Shown here in pieces: positions 34,572 to 43,379 of a stretch of DNA of 64,000 bases. A program made the position numbers and the translations under genes. The DNA is from Manganibacter manganicus (GTDB taxonomy: Bacteria > Pseudomonadota > Alphaproteobacteria > Rhizobiales > Rhizobiaceae). The notes under the pieces were generated by a model, which made no database searches, was not told the origin of the DNA, and was given only the letters and a program-made list of their open reading frames with translations. Location: contig NZ_MDET01000056.1 in the NCBI RefSeq assembly GCF_002075885.1, positions 1 to 64,000 on the forward strand, given 5' to 3'. Within the stretch, counting starts at the first letter, position 1. Each line of letters begins with the position of its first letter.

Positions 34572-34607
34572 GCTTTTTGTGGTTTTCCCCAACTTGCCCG
34601 GCTGCTT

Positions 34608-34646
34608 AAACGTCCTCGTGTCGGTCGAGAGCCGGACACGACGTTT
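34608..34646 (+). other. Strong leader hairpin upstream of argD
   Basis: The arm from 34608 (AAACGTCCTCGTGTCGG) pairs almost fully with 34632-34646 (CCGGACACGACGTTT), leaving one two-base bulge. It lies about 90 bases before argD and directly ahead of a terminator-like hairpin, so it could be part of a transcribed, regulated leader. No known RNA family was recognised. Confidence 0.45.
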
Positions 34647-34682
34647 CCGTTGACTTCGCAAAGGAAAGACCCGATAAGCCGC

Positions 34683-34714
34683 AAGGCCGCCGCGTTGGCG
34701 GCTTTTTGATTTTT
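34683..34714 (+). terminator. Intrinsic terminator or attenuator before argD
   Basis: AAGGCCGCC (34683-34691) pairs with GGCGGCTTT (34697-34705) over the loop GCGTT, followed by TTGATTTTTT. It is a textbook intrinsic terminator reading toward argD and ends 22 bases before its ATG. As no rightward gene precedes it, it may terminate a short leader RNA, which would make it an attenuator. Confidence 0.7.
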
Positions 34715-34736
34715 TGCGACTCCGGAGACGCATATA

Positions 34737-35912
34737 ATGAGCGGTTCGGCGATTTTCGAGACATTTGCACGCGCGCCTCTCACCTTCGAGCGTGGCGAAG
34801 GTTCCTGGCTGGTCAGCGACAAGGGCGAACGATATCTCGACTTTGCCGCCGGCATCGCCGTCAATTCACTCGGCCATAGCCACCCGCATCTGGTTGCCGC
34901 GCTAACCGAGCAGGCCGCCAAGCTGTGGCATGTCTCCAATCTCTACCAAATCCCCGCCCAGGAGCGGCTGGCCGAGCGGCTGGCCGAGGCGAGTTTCGCC
35001 GACAAGGTGTTCTTCACCAATTCCGGTGCCGAGGCGTTGGAATGCGCCATCAAGACCGCGCGTCGCTATCAGTATGCCAATGGCCATCCCGAACGTTTCC
35101 GCATCATCACCTTCGAGGGCGCCTTCCACGGACGCACGCTGGCAACCATCGCCGCTGGCGGCCAGCAGAAATATCTGGAAGGCTACGGTCCGAAGGTCGA
35201 GGGCTTCGATCAGGTTCCCTTCGACGATCTTGATGCTGCCGAAAAGGCGATTACGCCGGAAACGGCGGCGATCCTGATCGAGCCGGTGCAGGGCGAAGGT
35301 GGCATCCGCGAGGTTCCGGTGCAATCGCTCAAACGCCTGCGCCAGCTCTGCGACAAGCACGGCCTGCTGCTGATTTTCGACGAAGTGCAATGTGGTATCG
35401 GCCGCACCGGAAAACTTTTCGCGCATGAATGGGCAGGCATCACGCCAGACTTGATGGCGATTGCCAAGGGCATTGGCGGCGGCTTCCCGATGGGCGCGTG
35501 CCTGGCTACCGCAGAAGCTGCAAGCGGCATGACGGCAGGTGTGCATGGCACGACCTTCGGCGGTAATCCGCTGGCCATGGCTGTCGGCAACGCGGTGCTC
35601 GACGTGGTGCTGGAAGACGGTTTTCTGGAAGACGTGCAGCGTAAGGCGCTGCTCCTCAAGCAGGGCCTTGCCGGGGTAGCCGACGAATTCCCGCAGGTCA
35701 TCGAAAGCGTGCGGGGGAGTGGGCTGATGCTCGGCCTGAAATGCGTCGTGCCGAACGCCAGGCTGAATGCGGCGCTGCGTGCCGAAAAGCTGCTGGCCGT
35801 GCCGGCCGGCGACAATGTCATTCGCCTTCTGCCGCCGCTGACCGTTACCGACGCGGAAATCGGTGAGGCACTGGAACGCATTCGCGTCGCCGCCGCAGCG
35901 GCCACGAAATAA
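34737..35912 (+). CDS. argD: Acetylornithine aminotransferase
   Basis: It forms N-acetylornithine in arginine synthesis, and members often also serve lysine synthesis. The 391-residue class III PLP aminotransferase has FTNSGAEALECAIKTAR, FEGAFHGRT, LIFDEVQCGIGRTG and the PLP lysine in MAIAKGIGGGFPMG. CCGGAGA precedes the ATG. argF begins 11 bases after its stop, so the two form an operon. Confidence 0.96.
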   Translation: MSGSAIFETFARAPLTFERGEGSWLVSDKGERYLDFAAGIAVNSLGHSHPHLVAALTEQAAKLWHVSNLYQIPAQERLAERLAEASFADKVFFTNSGAEALECAIKTARRYQYANGHPERFRIITFEGAFHGRTLATIAAGGQQKYLEGYGPKVEGFDQVPFDDLDAAEKAITPETAAILIEPVQGEGGIREVPVQSLKRLRQLCDKHGLLLIFDEVQCGIGRTGKLFAHEWAGITPDLMAIAKGIGGGFPMGACLATAEAASGMTAGVHGTTFGGNPLAMAVGNAVLDVVLEDGFLEDVQRKALLLKQGLAGVADEFPQVIESVRGSGLMLGLKCVVPNARLNAALRAEKLLAVPAGDNVIRLLPPLTVTDAEIGEALERIRVAAAAATK

Positions 35913-35923
35913 GACTGCATATC

Positions 35924-36835
35924 ATGACCTTGCGCCATTTTACCGACCTTTCTGCAATCTCCGAAACCGAGCTGCGGGCCATGCTCGACGACGCGGCAAG
36001 CCGCAAGGCGCGCCTCAAAGCCGGCGAACATTCGAAGCCGCTCGCGGGCAAGGTCCTGGCGATGATTTTCGAAAAGCCTTCGACGCGAACCCGTGTTTCC
36101 TTCGACGTGGGAATGCGCCAGCTTGGTGGTGAGACCATCATGCTCACCGGCAGCGAAATGCAGCTTGGCCGCTCCGAGACCATAGCCGACACCGCCAGGG
36201 TTCTGTCGCGTTATGTCGATGCGATCGTGATCCGCACCACCGCGCATGAGCGGCTGCTGGAACTGACCGAACATGCCACGGTGCCGGTCATCAACGCGCT
36301 GACCGACGATACCCATCCCTGCCAGATCATGGCCGACATGCTGACCTTCGAGGAGCATCGCGGCCCGGTGGCAGGCCGCACCTTCACCTGGACGGGCGAC
36401 GGCAACAACGTGCTGCATTCGCTGCTGGAAGCTTCCGCGCGGTTCCGCTTCAACATCAACATTGCGGTGCCGCAAGGCAGCGAACCGATGGACAGATATG
36501 TCGAGTGGGCGAAAAAGAACGGCGGCAAGGTGCGCCTCATGCGCTCGGCCGAGGAAGCGGTGGACGGCTCCGACTGCGTCGTCACCGACAGTTGGGTTTC
36601 GATGGGCCAGGAACACCGGGCACGCGGCCATAATGTTTTTCTGCCCTATCAGGTCAATGCCGCGCTGATGGCCAAGGCCAAGCCGGGTGCCCTGTTCATG
36701 CACTGTCTGCCCGCCCATCGCGGCGAAGAAGTAACCGATGAGGTTATCGACGGGCCGCATTCCGTGGTGTTCGACGAGGCTGAAAATCGGCTGCATGCGC
36801 AGAAGGCCGTACTGGCCTGGTGCCTCGGCGCTTGA
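35924..36835 (+). CDS. argF: Ornithine carbamoyltransferase
   Basis: It makes citrulline from ornithine and carbamoyl phosphate. The 303 residues show the carbamoyl phosphate motif FEKPSTRTRVSF, the HPCQ box DDTHPCQIMADM, the ornithine-binding SWVSMGQE and HCLPAHRGEEV. It is the second gene of an argDF pair, with hslO about 100 bases downstream on the same strand. Confidence 0.97.
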   Translation: MTLRHFTDLSAISETELRAMLDDAASRKARLKAGEHSKPLAGKVLAMIFEKPSTRTRVSFDVGMRQLGGETIMLTGSEMQLGRSETIADTARVLSRYVDAIVIRTTAHERLLELTEHATVPVINALTDDTHPCQIMADMLTFEEHRGPVAGRTFTWTGDGNNVLHSLLEASARFRFNINIAVPQGSEPMDRYVEWAKKNGGKVRLMRSAEEAVDGSDCVVTDSWVSMGQEHRARGHNVFLPYQVNAALMAKAKPGALFMHCLPAHRGEEVTDEVIDGPHSVVFDEAENRLHAQKAVLAWCLGA

Positions 36836-36937
36836 TCGGAACCGTATCGATACCTATCTGGCGGGCATCACGCAAATCGAAGGCGTTTTCAGGCATGCTC
36901 CTTTACAGGGACGGATGCCGCGCCCCGGAGCCATGCC

Positions 36938-37939
36938 ATGACCGACATTAATCCGACCACCGAACACGAGCCCCGGCTTGGCGAATTCGGCCATGCCGGC
37001 GACGATCACGTCGTGCCGTTCGCCGTCGCTTCGCTCGACGTGCGCGGCCGCGCCGTCCAGCTTGGGTCTGCCCTCGACGCCATCCTCAATCGCCACAAAT
37101 ATCCCGAGCCGGTCGCTCATCTTCTGGCCGAAGCCTGCGTGCTTGCGGTGCTGCTCGGCACCTCGCTGAAATTCGAGGGCAAGTTCATCCTGCAGGCCAG
37201 AACCGACGGCCCGGTTGACCTGCTGGTGGCCGATTTTACCACGCCGCATGCGTTGCGCGCCTATGCCCGCTTCGATGCCGAGCGCGTGGCCGAACTCGTG
37301 GACTCCGGCAAAGCTTCCTCCGAAACGCTGCTGGGTTCTGGTGTGCTGGCGCTGACCATCGACCAGGGCCAGCATATGCAGCGCTATCAGGGCATTGTGC
37401 AGCTTGACAGCATTTCGCTGGAAGAAGCGGCTCGCGTCTATTTCCGGCAATCCGAGCAAATCCCCACCGATTTGCGGCTCGGCGTGGCAAAGCTGGTCGC
37501 GCCGGGCGGTCATGAGCAATGGCGCGCCGGTGGCGTTCTGGCGCAATTCCTGCCGCAGGCGCCCGAGCGCATGCGCATGCCGGACTTGCCGGGTGGCGAC
37601 GGCGATCCTGGCGATGAGATCGAAGCCCTGCAGGACAATTCGTGGCAGGAGTTGCTGACCCTCTTGGCCACCACCGAACCGACGGAACTGATCGATCCTA
37701 CCGTCGGTGCCGAGCGCCTGCTCTATCGCCTGTTTCACGAGCAGGGCGTCCGGGTGTTCGAGCCGGTAAGGGTGGACGACCGTTGCTCATGCTCGCGCGA
37801 CAAAATCCGTGGCATCCTCGACGGGTTTTCGGCCGAGGAAATCACGGAAAGCACGGAGAACGGCGAAATCCACGTCGCCTGCGAATTCTGCTCGACCGAA
37901 TATACATTCGATCCAGCGGAATTTTCTCCAGCGAAGTAG
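36938..37939 (+). CDS. hslO: Hsp33 redox-regulated chaperonin
   Basis: A 333-residue holdase chaperone switched on by oxidative unfolding. The C-terminal zinc centre is visible as CSC (DDRCSCSRDKI) and CEFC (ACEFCSTEYTF). The N-terminal substrate-binding domain includes LLGTSLKFEGKFILQARTDGP. It follows argDF, an arrangement I recall from other Hyphomicrobiales, and may be partly cotranscribed with them. Confidence 0.96.
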   Translation: MTDINPTTEHEPRLGEFGHAGDDHVVPFAVASLDVRGRAVQLGSALDAILNRHKYPEPVAHLLAEACVLAVLLGTSLKFEGKFILQARTDGPVDLLVADFTTPHALRAYARFDAERVAELVDSGKASSETLLGSGVLALTIDQGQHMQRYQGIVQLDSISLEEAARVYFRQSEQIPTDLRLGVAKLVAPGGHEQWRAGGVLAQFLPQAPERMRMPDLPGGDGDPGDEIEALQDNSWQELLTLLATTEPTELIDPTVGAERLLYRLFHEQGVRVFEPVRVDDRCSCSRDKIRGILDGFSAEEITESTENGEIHVACEFCSTEYTFDPAEFSPAK

Positions 37940-37978
37940 CCTGGAACTGCCGCCTCAGCCTGACGGGCGGCAGTTACC

Positions 37979-38371
37979 TCAATTCACGGTGTGCATCGCG
38001 CCCGGCATGTCGAGCGAGAAGGCAGGAATTGCGATATCGAACATCTCGCTGCGATCATTGCGCAAGGTGTAGTGCCCGACCATGATGCCCGAAGGTGTCG
38101 AAAGTGGGCAACCGGAGGTGTATTGATAGCTGTCACCAGGCTTGAGTTCCGGCTGCTCGCCGACGACACCGTCGCCACTCACCTCCTCGACACGCCCGAC
38201 GCCGTCCGTGATGTGCCAATAGCGTGACAGCAATTGGACCCACTCATCAGAGCGGTTGTCGATCGTCACGCGATAGGCCCAGACATAGTGCCCCTCTTCC
38301 GGATTGGACTGCTCCTCCAGATAGAACGGCTCGACTTCGACCTCGATATTGTGCGTAACGGCGCGATACAT
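37979..38371 (-). CDS. apaG: ApaG domain protein
   Basis: This 130-residue fibronectin-type beta-sandwich protein contains the family motifs YVWAYRVTIDNRSDEWVQLL, RYWHITDG, and PGDSYQYTSGCPLSTPSGIMVGHY. In enterobacteria apaG lies with the diadenosine tetraphosphatase gene. Its own activity is unsettled, with pyrophosphate binding reported. Here it stands alone, convergent with hslO and 65 bases downstream of metZ. Confidence 0.94.
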   Translation of the reverse strand: MYRAVTHNIEVEVEPFYLEEQSNPEEGHYVWAYRVTIDNRSDEWVQLLSRYWHITDGVGRVEEVSGDGVVGEQPELKPGDSYQYTSGCPLSTPSGIMVGHYTLRNDRSEMFDIAIPAFSLDMPGAMHTVN

Positions 38372-38436
38372 GGCGTCGCCTCCTCAAATGCGAGCTTTCA
38401 ATAACCTCGCTTTGCGGTCAACCGTACGATAGGATG

Positions 38437-39624
38437 CTACGCCCGGCGCAACGCCTGATCGAGATCGGCGATCAGGTCGTCGGCATTCTCCAGCCCAATC
38501 GACAAGCGTAAAGTACCCGGACCGATGCCGAGTTCGGCACGCGCTTCGTCGGTCAGGTTCTTATGCGTTGTCGTGGCGGGATGCGTGATCAGGCTCTTGG
38601 CGTCGCCGAGATTGTTGGAGATCAGCACGATATCGAGCGCATTCTGGAAAGCGAAGGCAGATGCCTTGCCGCCCTTGACGTCGAGGGCAATCAGGGTGGA
38701 CCCGCCCGACATCTGCTTTCTGATGATATCGGCCTGCGGATGATCGGCCCGTCCCGGATAAACAATGCGATCGATGGCGCTGTGATCGGCAAGGAAATCG
38801 GCGATCTTGCCGGCGCTGCGTGTCTGCTGGGCAACGCGCACCGACAAGGTCTCCAGCCCCTTCAGCAGCGTCCAGGCATTGAAAGGCGACATCGATGGGC
38901 CGGTATGGCGAAAATAGTCGTGCAGGTTTTCCTTAATCCACTGCTCGTCCGACAACACGATGCCACCCAGGCAGCGGCCCTGCCCATCGATATGCTTGGT
39001 GGCCGAATAGACGACGACATGGGCGCCGAGCTCGAGTGGCTTTTGCTGCAGCGCCGTCGCAAAGACATTATCGACGACCAAGCGCGCACCAACCGAATTC
39101 GCCAGAGCCGCAACCGCCGCGACATCCACGACCTCAAGCGTGGGGTTGGCGGGGCTTTCCAGGAAGAACAGTTTGGTATTCGGCTTCACTGCCTCTTCCC
39201 AATTGGCCATGTCGCGGCCGTCCACCAGCGTCGACTCGATGCCATAGCGTGGCGCCAGCGTTTCGACGATCCAGCGGCAGGAGCCGAAGGTGGCGCGCGC
39301 CGCCACGATATGATCGCCGGCCTTCAGGCTGCACAATATGGCCGCTGCCACCGCAGCCATGCCTGATGCGGTGGCGCGGGCATCCTCGGCCCCTTCCAGT
39401 GCGCACATGCGCTGCTCGAACATATCAACGGTCGGATTGGCGTAGCGCGAATAGATGAAGCCCGGATCCTCGCCCTTGAAGCGCGCCTCGGCGGATTCGG
39501 CAGTTTCGTAAAGATAGCCCTGGGTCAGGAACAATGCCTCGGACATCTCGCCGAACTGCGATCGGCGCGTGCCGGCGTGGACGAGAGTGGTTTCAGGCTT
39601 CCAGTTGCGCGTCTTGTCTGTCAT
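38437..39624 (-). CDS. metZ: O-succinylhomoserine sulfhydrylase
   Basis: It makes homocysteine directly from O-succinylhomoserine and sulfide in methionine synthesis. The 395-residue Cys/Met-metabolism PLP enzyme has YSRYANPTVDMFEQRMCALEG, ATASGMAAV, and the PLP lysine in VVYSATKHIDGQGR. A SAM-II riboswitch and intrinsic terminator lie in its leader, as in other alphaproteobacteria. The ATG at 39624 has CGGA upstream; the longer in-frame reading to 39801 passes through the riboswitch and is not coding. Confidence 0.96.
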   Translation of the reverse strand: MTDKTRNWKPETTLVHAGTRRSQFGEMSEALFLTQGYLYETAESAEARFKGEDPGFIYSRYANPTVDMFEQRMCALEGAEDARATASGMAAVAAAILCSLKAGDHIVAARATFGSCRWIVETLAPRYGIESTLVDGRDMANWEEAVKPNTKLFFLESPANPTLEVVDVAAVAALANSVGARLVVDNVFATALQQKPLELGAHVVVYSATKHIDGQGRCLGGIVLSDEQWIKENLHDYFRHTGPSMSPFNAWTLLKGLETLSVRVAQQTRSAGKIADFLADHSAIDRIVYPGRADHPQADIIRKQMSGGSTLIALDVKGGKASAFAFQNALDIVLISNNLGDAKSLITHPATTTHKNLTDEARAELGIGPGTLRLSIGLENADDLIADLDQALRRA

Positions 39625-39655
39625 GGGCTCCGTTCCGATAAAAACCGGCCGACAC

Positions 39656-39686
39656 AAAAAAACCGGCCGCGAAAGCCGCAACCGGT
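39656..39686 (-). terminator. Riboswitch-controlled terminator before metZ
   Basis: On the minus strand ACCGGTTGCGGC, a short loop and GCGGCCGGT are followed by a run of seven T. It lies between the SAM-II aptamer and the metZ ATG, so it is the likely expression platform: SAM binding should favour termination. Confidence 0.7.
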
Positions 39687-39710
39687 CCATATGGCCATGT
39701 GGCCGACGGT

Positions 39711-39762
39711 CCTTTAGCGACTTGTTTAACGTGGCTGCAAGCCGACCGGCCAAATCACCACG
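39711..39762 (-). ncRNA. SAM-II riboswitch (metA motif)
   Basis: Minus-strand CGTGGTGATTTGGCCGG, GCTTGCAGCCACG and TTAAACAAGTCGCTAAAGG match the SAM-II pseudoknot: P1 (CGTGG/CCACG), the conserved GATTTGGCC loop, GCTTGCAGCCACGTTAAA, and the 3' GCTAAAGG strand that closes the pseudoknot. It reads toward metZ and should lower its expression when S-adenosylmethionine is abundant. Confidence 0.93.
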
Positions 39763-39850
39763 GGATAACGATCCTTTAGACCTCGCTACGGCTTGCGTCA
39801 ATAAATGACAGGGGTAAGAAATCGCAACGGTTCTACGCTAGGCAGAGCAA

Positions 39851-40948
39851 TTGTTGCGCAAGACAGGCATTCTTCCTGATCAGGATATCGCGGCGCTGTT
39901 CGGGACGGGCGCGCTGAAAGCGACGCGCGCGCTTGACCATGACCAGATTCAACCGGCCAGCCTCGATCTCAGGCTGGGCGAACGCGCCTACCGCGTGCGC
40001 GCCTCGTTCCTGCCCGGCCCCGATCACAAGGTCGCCGATAAGTTGAAACGGCTGCAATTGCACGAGATCAGCCTCACTGAAGGCGCGGTGCTGGAGACGG
40101 GCTGCGTCTATATCGTGCCGCTGCTCGAAACGCTAGCGCTGCCCGCCGATATTTCAGCCTCGGCCAATCCGAAAAGCTCGACCGGCCGGCTCGACATCTT
40201 CACCCGCGTGATGACCGATCATGGGCAGGAGTTCGACAAGATCGCCGCCGGCTATCACGGGCAGCTTTATCTTGAGGTCAGCCCGCGGACCTTTCCGATC
40301 GTGGCGCGTGCCGGTTCGCGCCTGTCGCAGATCCGCTTCAGAACGGGCAGTGCGCTGCTGTCGGAAAGTGAATTGCTCGACCTCCACCGCGCGCAAACGC
40401 TGGTAGCCACCGAACCGGCGAATGTTTCGGGCGGCGGCATCGCGCTGTCGATCGATCTCGCCGGCGATGAAAACGGGCTTGTCGGCTATCGCGGCAAGCA
40501 TCACACCGGTCTTGTGGACGTGGACAAGCGCGCAGCACAGGATATCGTGGATTTCTGGGAGCCGCTCTACAAGCGCCGCGCCGGCGAACTCGTTCTAGAT
40601 CCGGACGAATTCTACATTCTGGTGAGCCGCGAAGCCGTGCATGTGCCGCCGCTCTATGCCGCCGAGATGACGCCCTTCGATCCGCTCGTCGGTGAATTCC
40701 GCGTGCATTATGCCGGCTTCTTCGATCCCGGCTTCGGCCATTCCGCAGCCGGCGGCACCGGCAGCCGCGCAGTGCTTGAAGTGCGCAGCCATGACGTGCC
40801 GTTCATTCTCGATCACGGCCAGATCGTCGGGCGACTGGTTTATGAGCACATGTTGGCCCGGCCCGCAGCGCTTTACGGAACCGACCTCGGCTCGAACTAT
40901 CAGGCACAGGGCCTGAAACTGTCAAAGCACTTCCGTACCGCGCGGTAG
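39851..40948 (+). CDS. dcd: dCTP deaminase, tandem-domain alphaproteobacterial type
   Basis: It deaminates dCTP to dUTP for thymidylate supply. At 365 residues it is about twice the length of E. coli Dcd and appears to hold two dUTPase-like domains: SLDLRLGERAYRVR...ASANPKSSTGRLDIFTRV in the first, and FILVSREAVHV-like and DPGFGH...EVRSHDVPFILDHGQ in the second (about residues 255-340). The start is TTG at 39851, with no closer ATG, and it is divergent from metZ by about 225 bases. Confidence 0.88.
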   Translation: MLRKTGILPDQDIAALFGTGALKATRALDHDQIQPASLDLRLGERAYRVRASFLPGPDHKVADKLKRLQLHEISLTEGAVLETGCVYIVPLLETLALPADISASANPKSSTGRLDIFTRVMTDHGQEFDKIAAGYHGQLYLEVSPRTFPIVARAGSRLSQIRFRTGSALLSESELLDLHRAQTLVATEPANVSGGGIALSIDLAGDENGLVGYRGKHHTGLVDVDKRAAQDIVDFWEPLYKRRAGELVLDPDEFYILVSREAVHVPPLYAAEMTPFDPLVGEFRVHYAGFFDPGFGHSAAGGTGSRAVLEVRSHDVPFILDHGQIVGRLVYEHMLARPAALYGTDLGSNYQAQGLKLSKHFRTAR

Positions 40949-40990
40949 ATCATCTCACATCGCTCCGCGATCAAATCGGGGACGCAGGAT

Positions 40991-41983
40991 TTACAGCGCC
41001 TTCACTTCAATCTTTGCTGGCTTCGCGATCTCCAGCGGATTGCGCAGGGGCAGGCCGAAATCCGGTGCTTCGATCTCGAATATATCCCCAGCCTTCGTTA
41101 TCACACCATCGGCGAAGGAAAGTGTCGCCGTGCCGAACATATGCACATGCACGTCGCCCGGCTGGCGGAATGCCGGATATTTGAAATGATGATGTTCCAG
41201 ATTAGCGATCGTATGCGACATGTTCGTTTCGCCCGAGAGGAAGGGTTTCTCCCAAAGCGTCTTGCCGCCACGCAGGATGCGCGAGGCGCCGCGAATATCG
41301 GTCGGCAAGTCGCCCAGAAGAATTTCCGGGCCGAACGACGCGTTCCGCAGCTTCGAGTGAGCAAGAAAAAGATAGTTCACGCGCTCGGTGACATGGTCGG
41401 AAAATTCGTTGGACAGCGTGAAGCCGATGCGGAAGGGCTGGCCGTCATCGCCGACGATGTAGATGCCGGCAATCTCCGGCTCCTCGCCGGCGTCCTGCGC
41501 AAAGGCGGGTGAAAGCAGCGGCGCGCCGGGCGCCACCGCCATGGTGCCGTTGCCCTTGTAGAACCATTCCGGCTGCACGCCGACCTCGCCGCTGGCCGGC
41601 TTGCCACCCTCGATCCCCATGCGGAACATCTTCATGGAATCGGTGAGTTGTTCGTCGCCCTCGCTGGCGAGTTTCTTGTGCATGGAATCGCGCGTGGCGG
41701 CCGAACCCAGATGAGTAAGGCCGGTGCCGGTGAGGTGAAGATGGGCGGGGTCGGGGTGGTTGATGGGCGTCAGCAGGCGGCCTTTTTTTGCTATCGCCTC
41801 AAGATCCACCGTCTCGCCCGCGCCCTTGCTGTCAATCAGTGACACGAGGCCAACACCGGTGCGCGCCGCTTCAAGCGCCAGCGAATAGACGCTGCGCGCG
41901 CCATTGACGATGCGTGCCTTGGCATCGTCACGGACAATGACACGTATCGTGTCGGTATCGTCGAGCATCTGCGAAATCAGCAT
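40991..41983 (-). CDS. gguC: GguC, AraD1/FAH-fold protein
   Basis: This 330-residue protein of the fumarylacetoacetase-like fold (AraD1 family) contains VGLVSLIDSKGAGETVDLEA, THLGSAATRDSMH and the acidic metal site region EPEIAGIYIVGDDG...GFTLSNEFSDHVTE. Its place at the end of chvE-gguA-gguB identifies it as GguC of the Agrobacterium locus, where I recall it is not needed for transport. Related AraD1 enzymes handle 2-keto-3-deoxy sugar acids, so it may act on a sugar product imported by the operon. Confidence 0.88.
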   Translation of the reverse strand: MLISQMLDDTDTIRVIVRDDAKARIVNGARSVYSLALEAARTGVGLVSLIDSKGAGETVDLEAIAKKGRLLTPINHPDPAHLHLTGTGLTHLGSAATRDSMHKKLASEGDEQLTDSMKMFRMGIEGGKPASGEVGVQPEWFYKGNGTMAVAPGAPLLSPAFAQDAGEEPEIAGIYIVGDDGQPFRIGFTLSNEFSDHVTERVNYLFLAHSKLRNASFGPEILLGDLPTDIRGASRILRGGKTLWEKPFLSGETNMSHTIANLEHHHFKYPAFRQPGDVHVHMFGTATLSFADGVITKAGDIFEIEAPDFGLPLRNPLEIAKPAKIEVKAL

Positions 41984-42086
41984 AGCAATTCCTTTCTGCG
42001 AGCTTCGAGCAGCAACCGCCGGCTCGAACCCTTGCTTTCGCGCGGTCGGTGGGATGGGTGGGGCCGCTTGCGCTTACCCTTCCGCG

Positions 42087-43379
42087 TCAACCCTTGTTCT
42101 TGTTGTAGACGTCGAACACCACGGCGCCGAGCAGTACCAGGCCCTTGACCACCTGCTGCCAATCCACGTTGACGCCCATGATCGACATACCGTTGTTCAT
42201 CACGCCCATGATGAAGCCGCCGACCACCGTGCCGATAACCTGGCCGACGCCGCCCATAGCCGAAGCACCGCCGATGAACACCGCCGCGATGACATCAAGT
42301 TCGCTGCCAAGACCGGCGGCGGGCACGGCCTGGCCGAGCCGCGCGGCAATGATGAGGCCGCCGAGCGCCGACAGAACGCCCATATTGATGAACACGATCA
42401 GCGTCAGCCGTTCCGTCTTGATACCGGACAATTGCGCCGCCTTCGGATTGCCGCCAAGCGCATAGACGCGCCGCCCGATCACCATTCTGCGGGTGACGAA
42501 AACGAAGAACGCGATCAGCAAGCCCATGACGACCAGCACTATGGGCAGGCCCTTATAGGTCGCGAACTGATAGACGAGGAACAGCGTCAACAGGCTGATC
42601 AGCAACGTCTTGATCGCAAACAGCAGAAAAGGCTCAGTCTCATGGCCGTGGCGTTCGCGGGTGCGACGCGCCGAAAAACCGGACCATGCATAGGCGAGCA
42701 CGCCGAGCAGGCCAAGGAGCATCGAGGTGAGATAAAGTTCCACGCCACTGCCGAAGACGGTCTTGCCGGCGGCATTTACGATCGGTGGAATCAGCGTCCA
42801 AATGCCGATCACCTCGGGTATGAAGCCGGAACTCAATTCCTTGAATGCGACTGGCAGCGGACCGACGGAAAGACCTCCGCCTAGCATAGCCTGGCAAAGC
42901 CCACGAAAGACCAGCATTCCGGCCAGCGTGACGATGAAGCTGGGTATACGCAAATAAGCGATCCAGTAGCCTTGCGCGACGCCGACGGCGGCACCCACGA
43001 GCAGGCAGAAGATCGACACGACGAGCGGGTTGCTGAAGATGCCGAGATTCCAGGTCACCATCATGTTGGCGGCAAGTGCGCCGATGAAGCCCGCAACGGA
43101 ACCGACGCTGAGATCGATATGCCCGGCCACGATCACCAGCAACATGCCTAGCGCCATGACGATGATGAAGGAATTCTGCTGCACCAGATTCGACAGGTTC
43201 ACCGGCTTGAACAGCACGCCGTTGGTGAAATACTGGAAGAACAGCATGATGATGATGAGCGCCAGAATCAGGCCGTATTCGCGTAGATTCGACACTAGTG
43301 CCGAAGCAGCCGCGCTGTGCTTTTGTGATCCCTCTTCTGCCGCGCTGCTCTGCGACACCGGGGCGGTTTCAATGGTCAT
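42087..43379 (-). CDS. gguB: Sugar ABC transporter permease GguB
   Basis: A 430-residue inner-membrane permease of the ribose/xylose (BPD_transp_2) family with about ten hydrophobic spans. It includes FIIVMALGMLLVIVAGHIDLSVGSV, the EAA-like cytoplasmic loop ALGGNPKAAQLSGIKTERL, and a C-terminal AVFIGGASAMGGVGQVIGTVVGG. Its ATG overlaps the gguA stop by four bases, so translation is coupled. It forms the pore for the ChvE-delivered sugar. Confidence 0.95.
   Translation of the reverse strand: MTIETAPVSQSSAAEEGSQKHSAAASALVSNLREYGLILALIIIMLFFQYFTNGVLFKPVNLSNLVQQNSFIIVMALGMLLVIVAGHIDLSVGSVAGFIGALAANMMVTWNLGIFSNPLVVSIFCLLVGAAVGVAQGYWIAYLRIPSFIVTLAGMLVFRGLCQAMLGGGLSVGPLPVAFKELSSGFIPEVIGIWTLIPPIVNAAGKTVFGSGVELYLTSMLLGLLGVLAYAWSGFSARRTRERHGHETEPFLLFAIKTLLISLLTLFLVYQFATYKGLPIVLVVMGLLIAFFVFVTRRMVIGRRVYALGGNPKAAQLSGIKTERLTLIVFINMGVLSALGGLIIAARLGQAVPAAGLGSELDVIAAVFIGGASAMGGVGQVIGTVVGGFIMGVMNNGMSIMGVNVDWQQVVKGLVLLGAVVFDVYNKNKG

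Noticed and set aside
35210..36796. 528-codon open frame on the minus strand
   Set aside because: Antisense shadow of argD and argF, which have full catalytic motifs.
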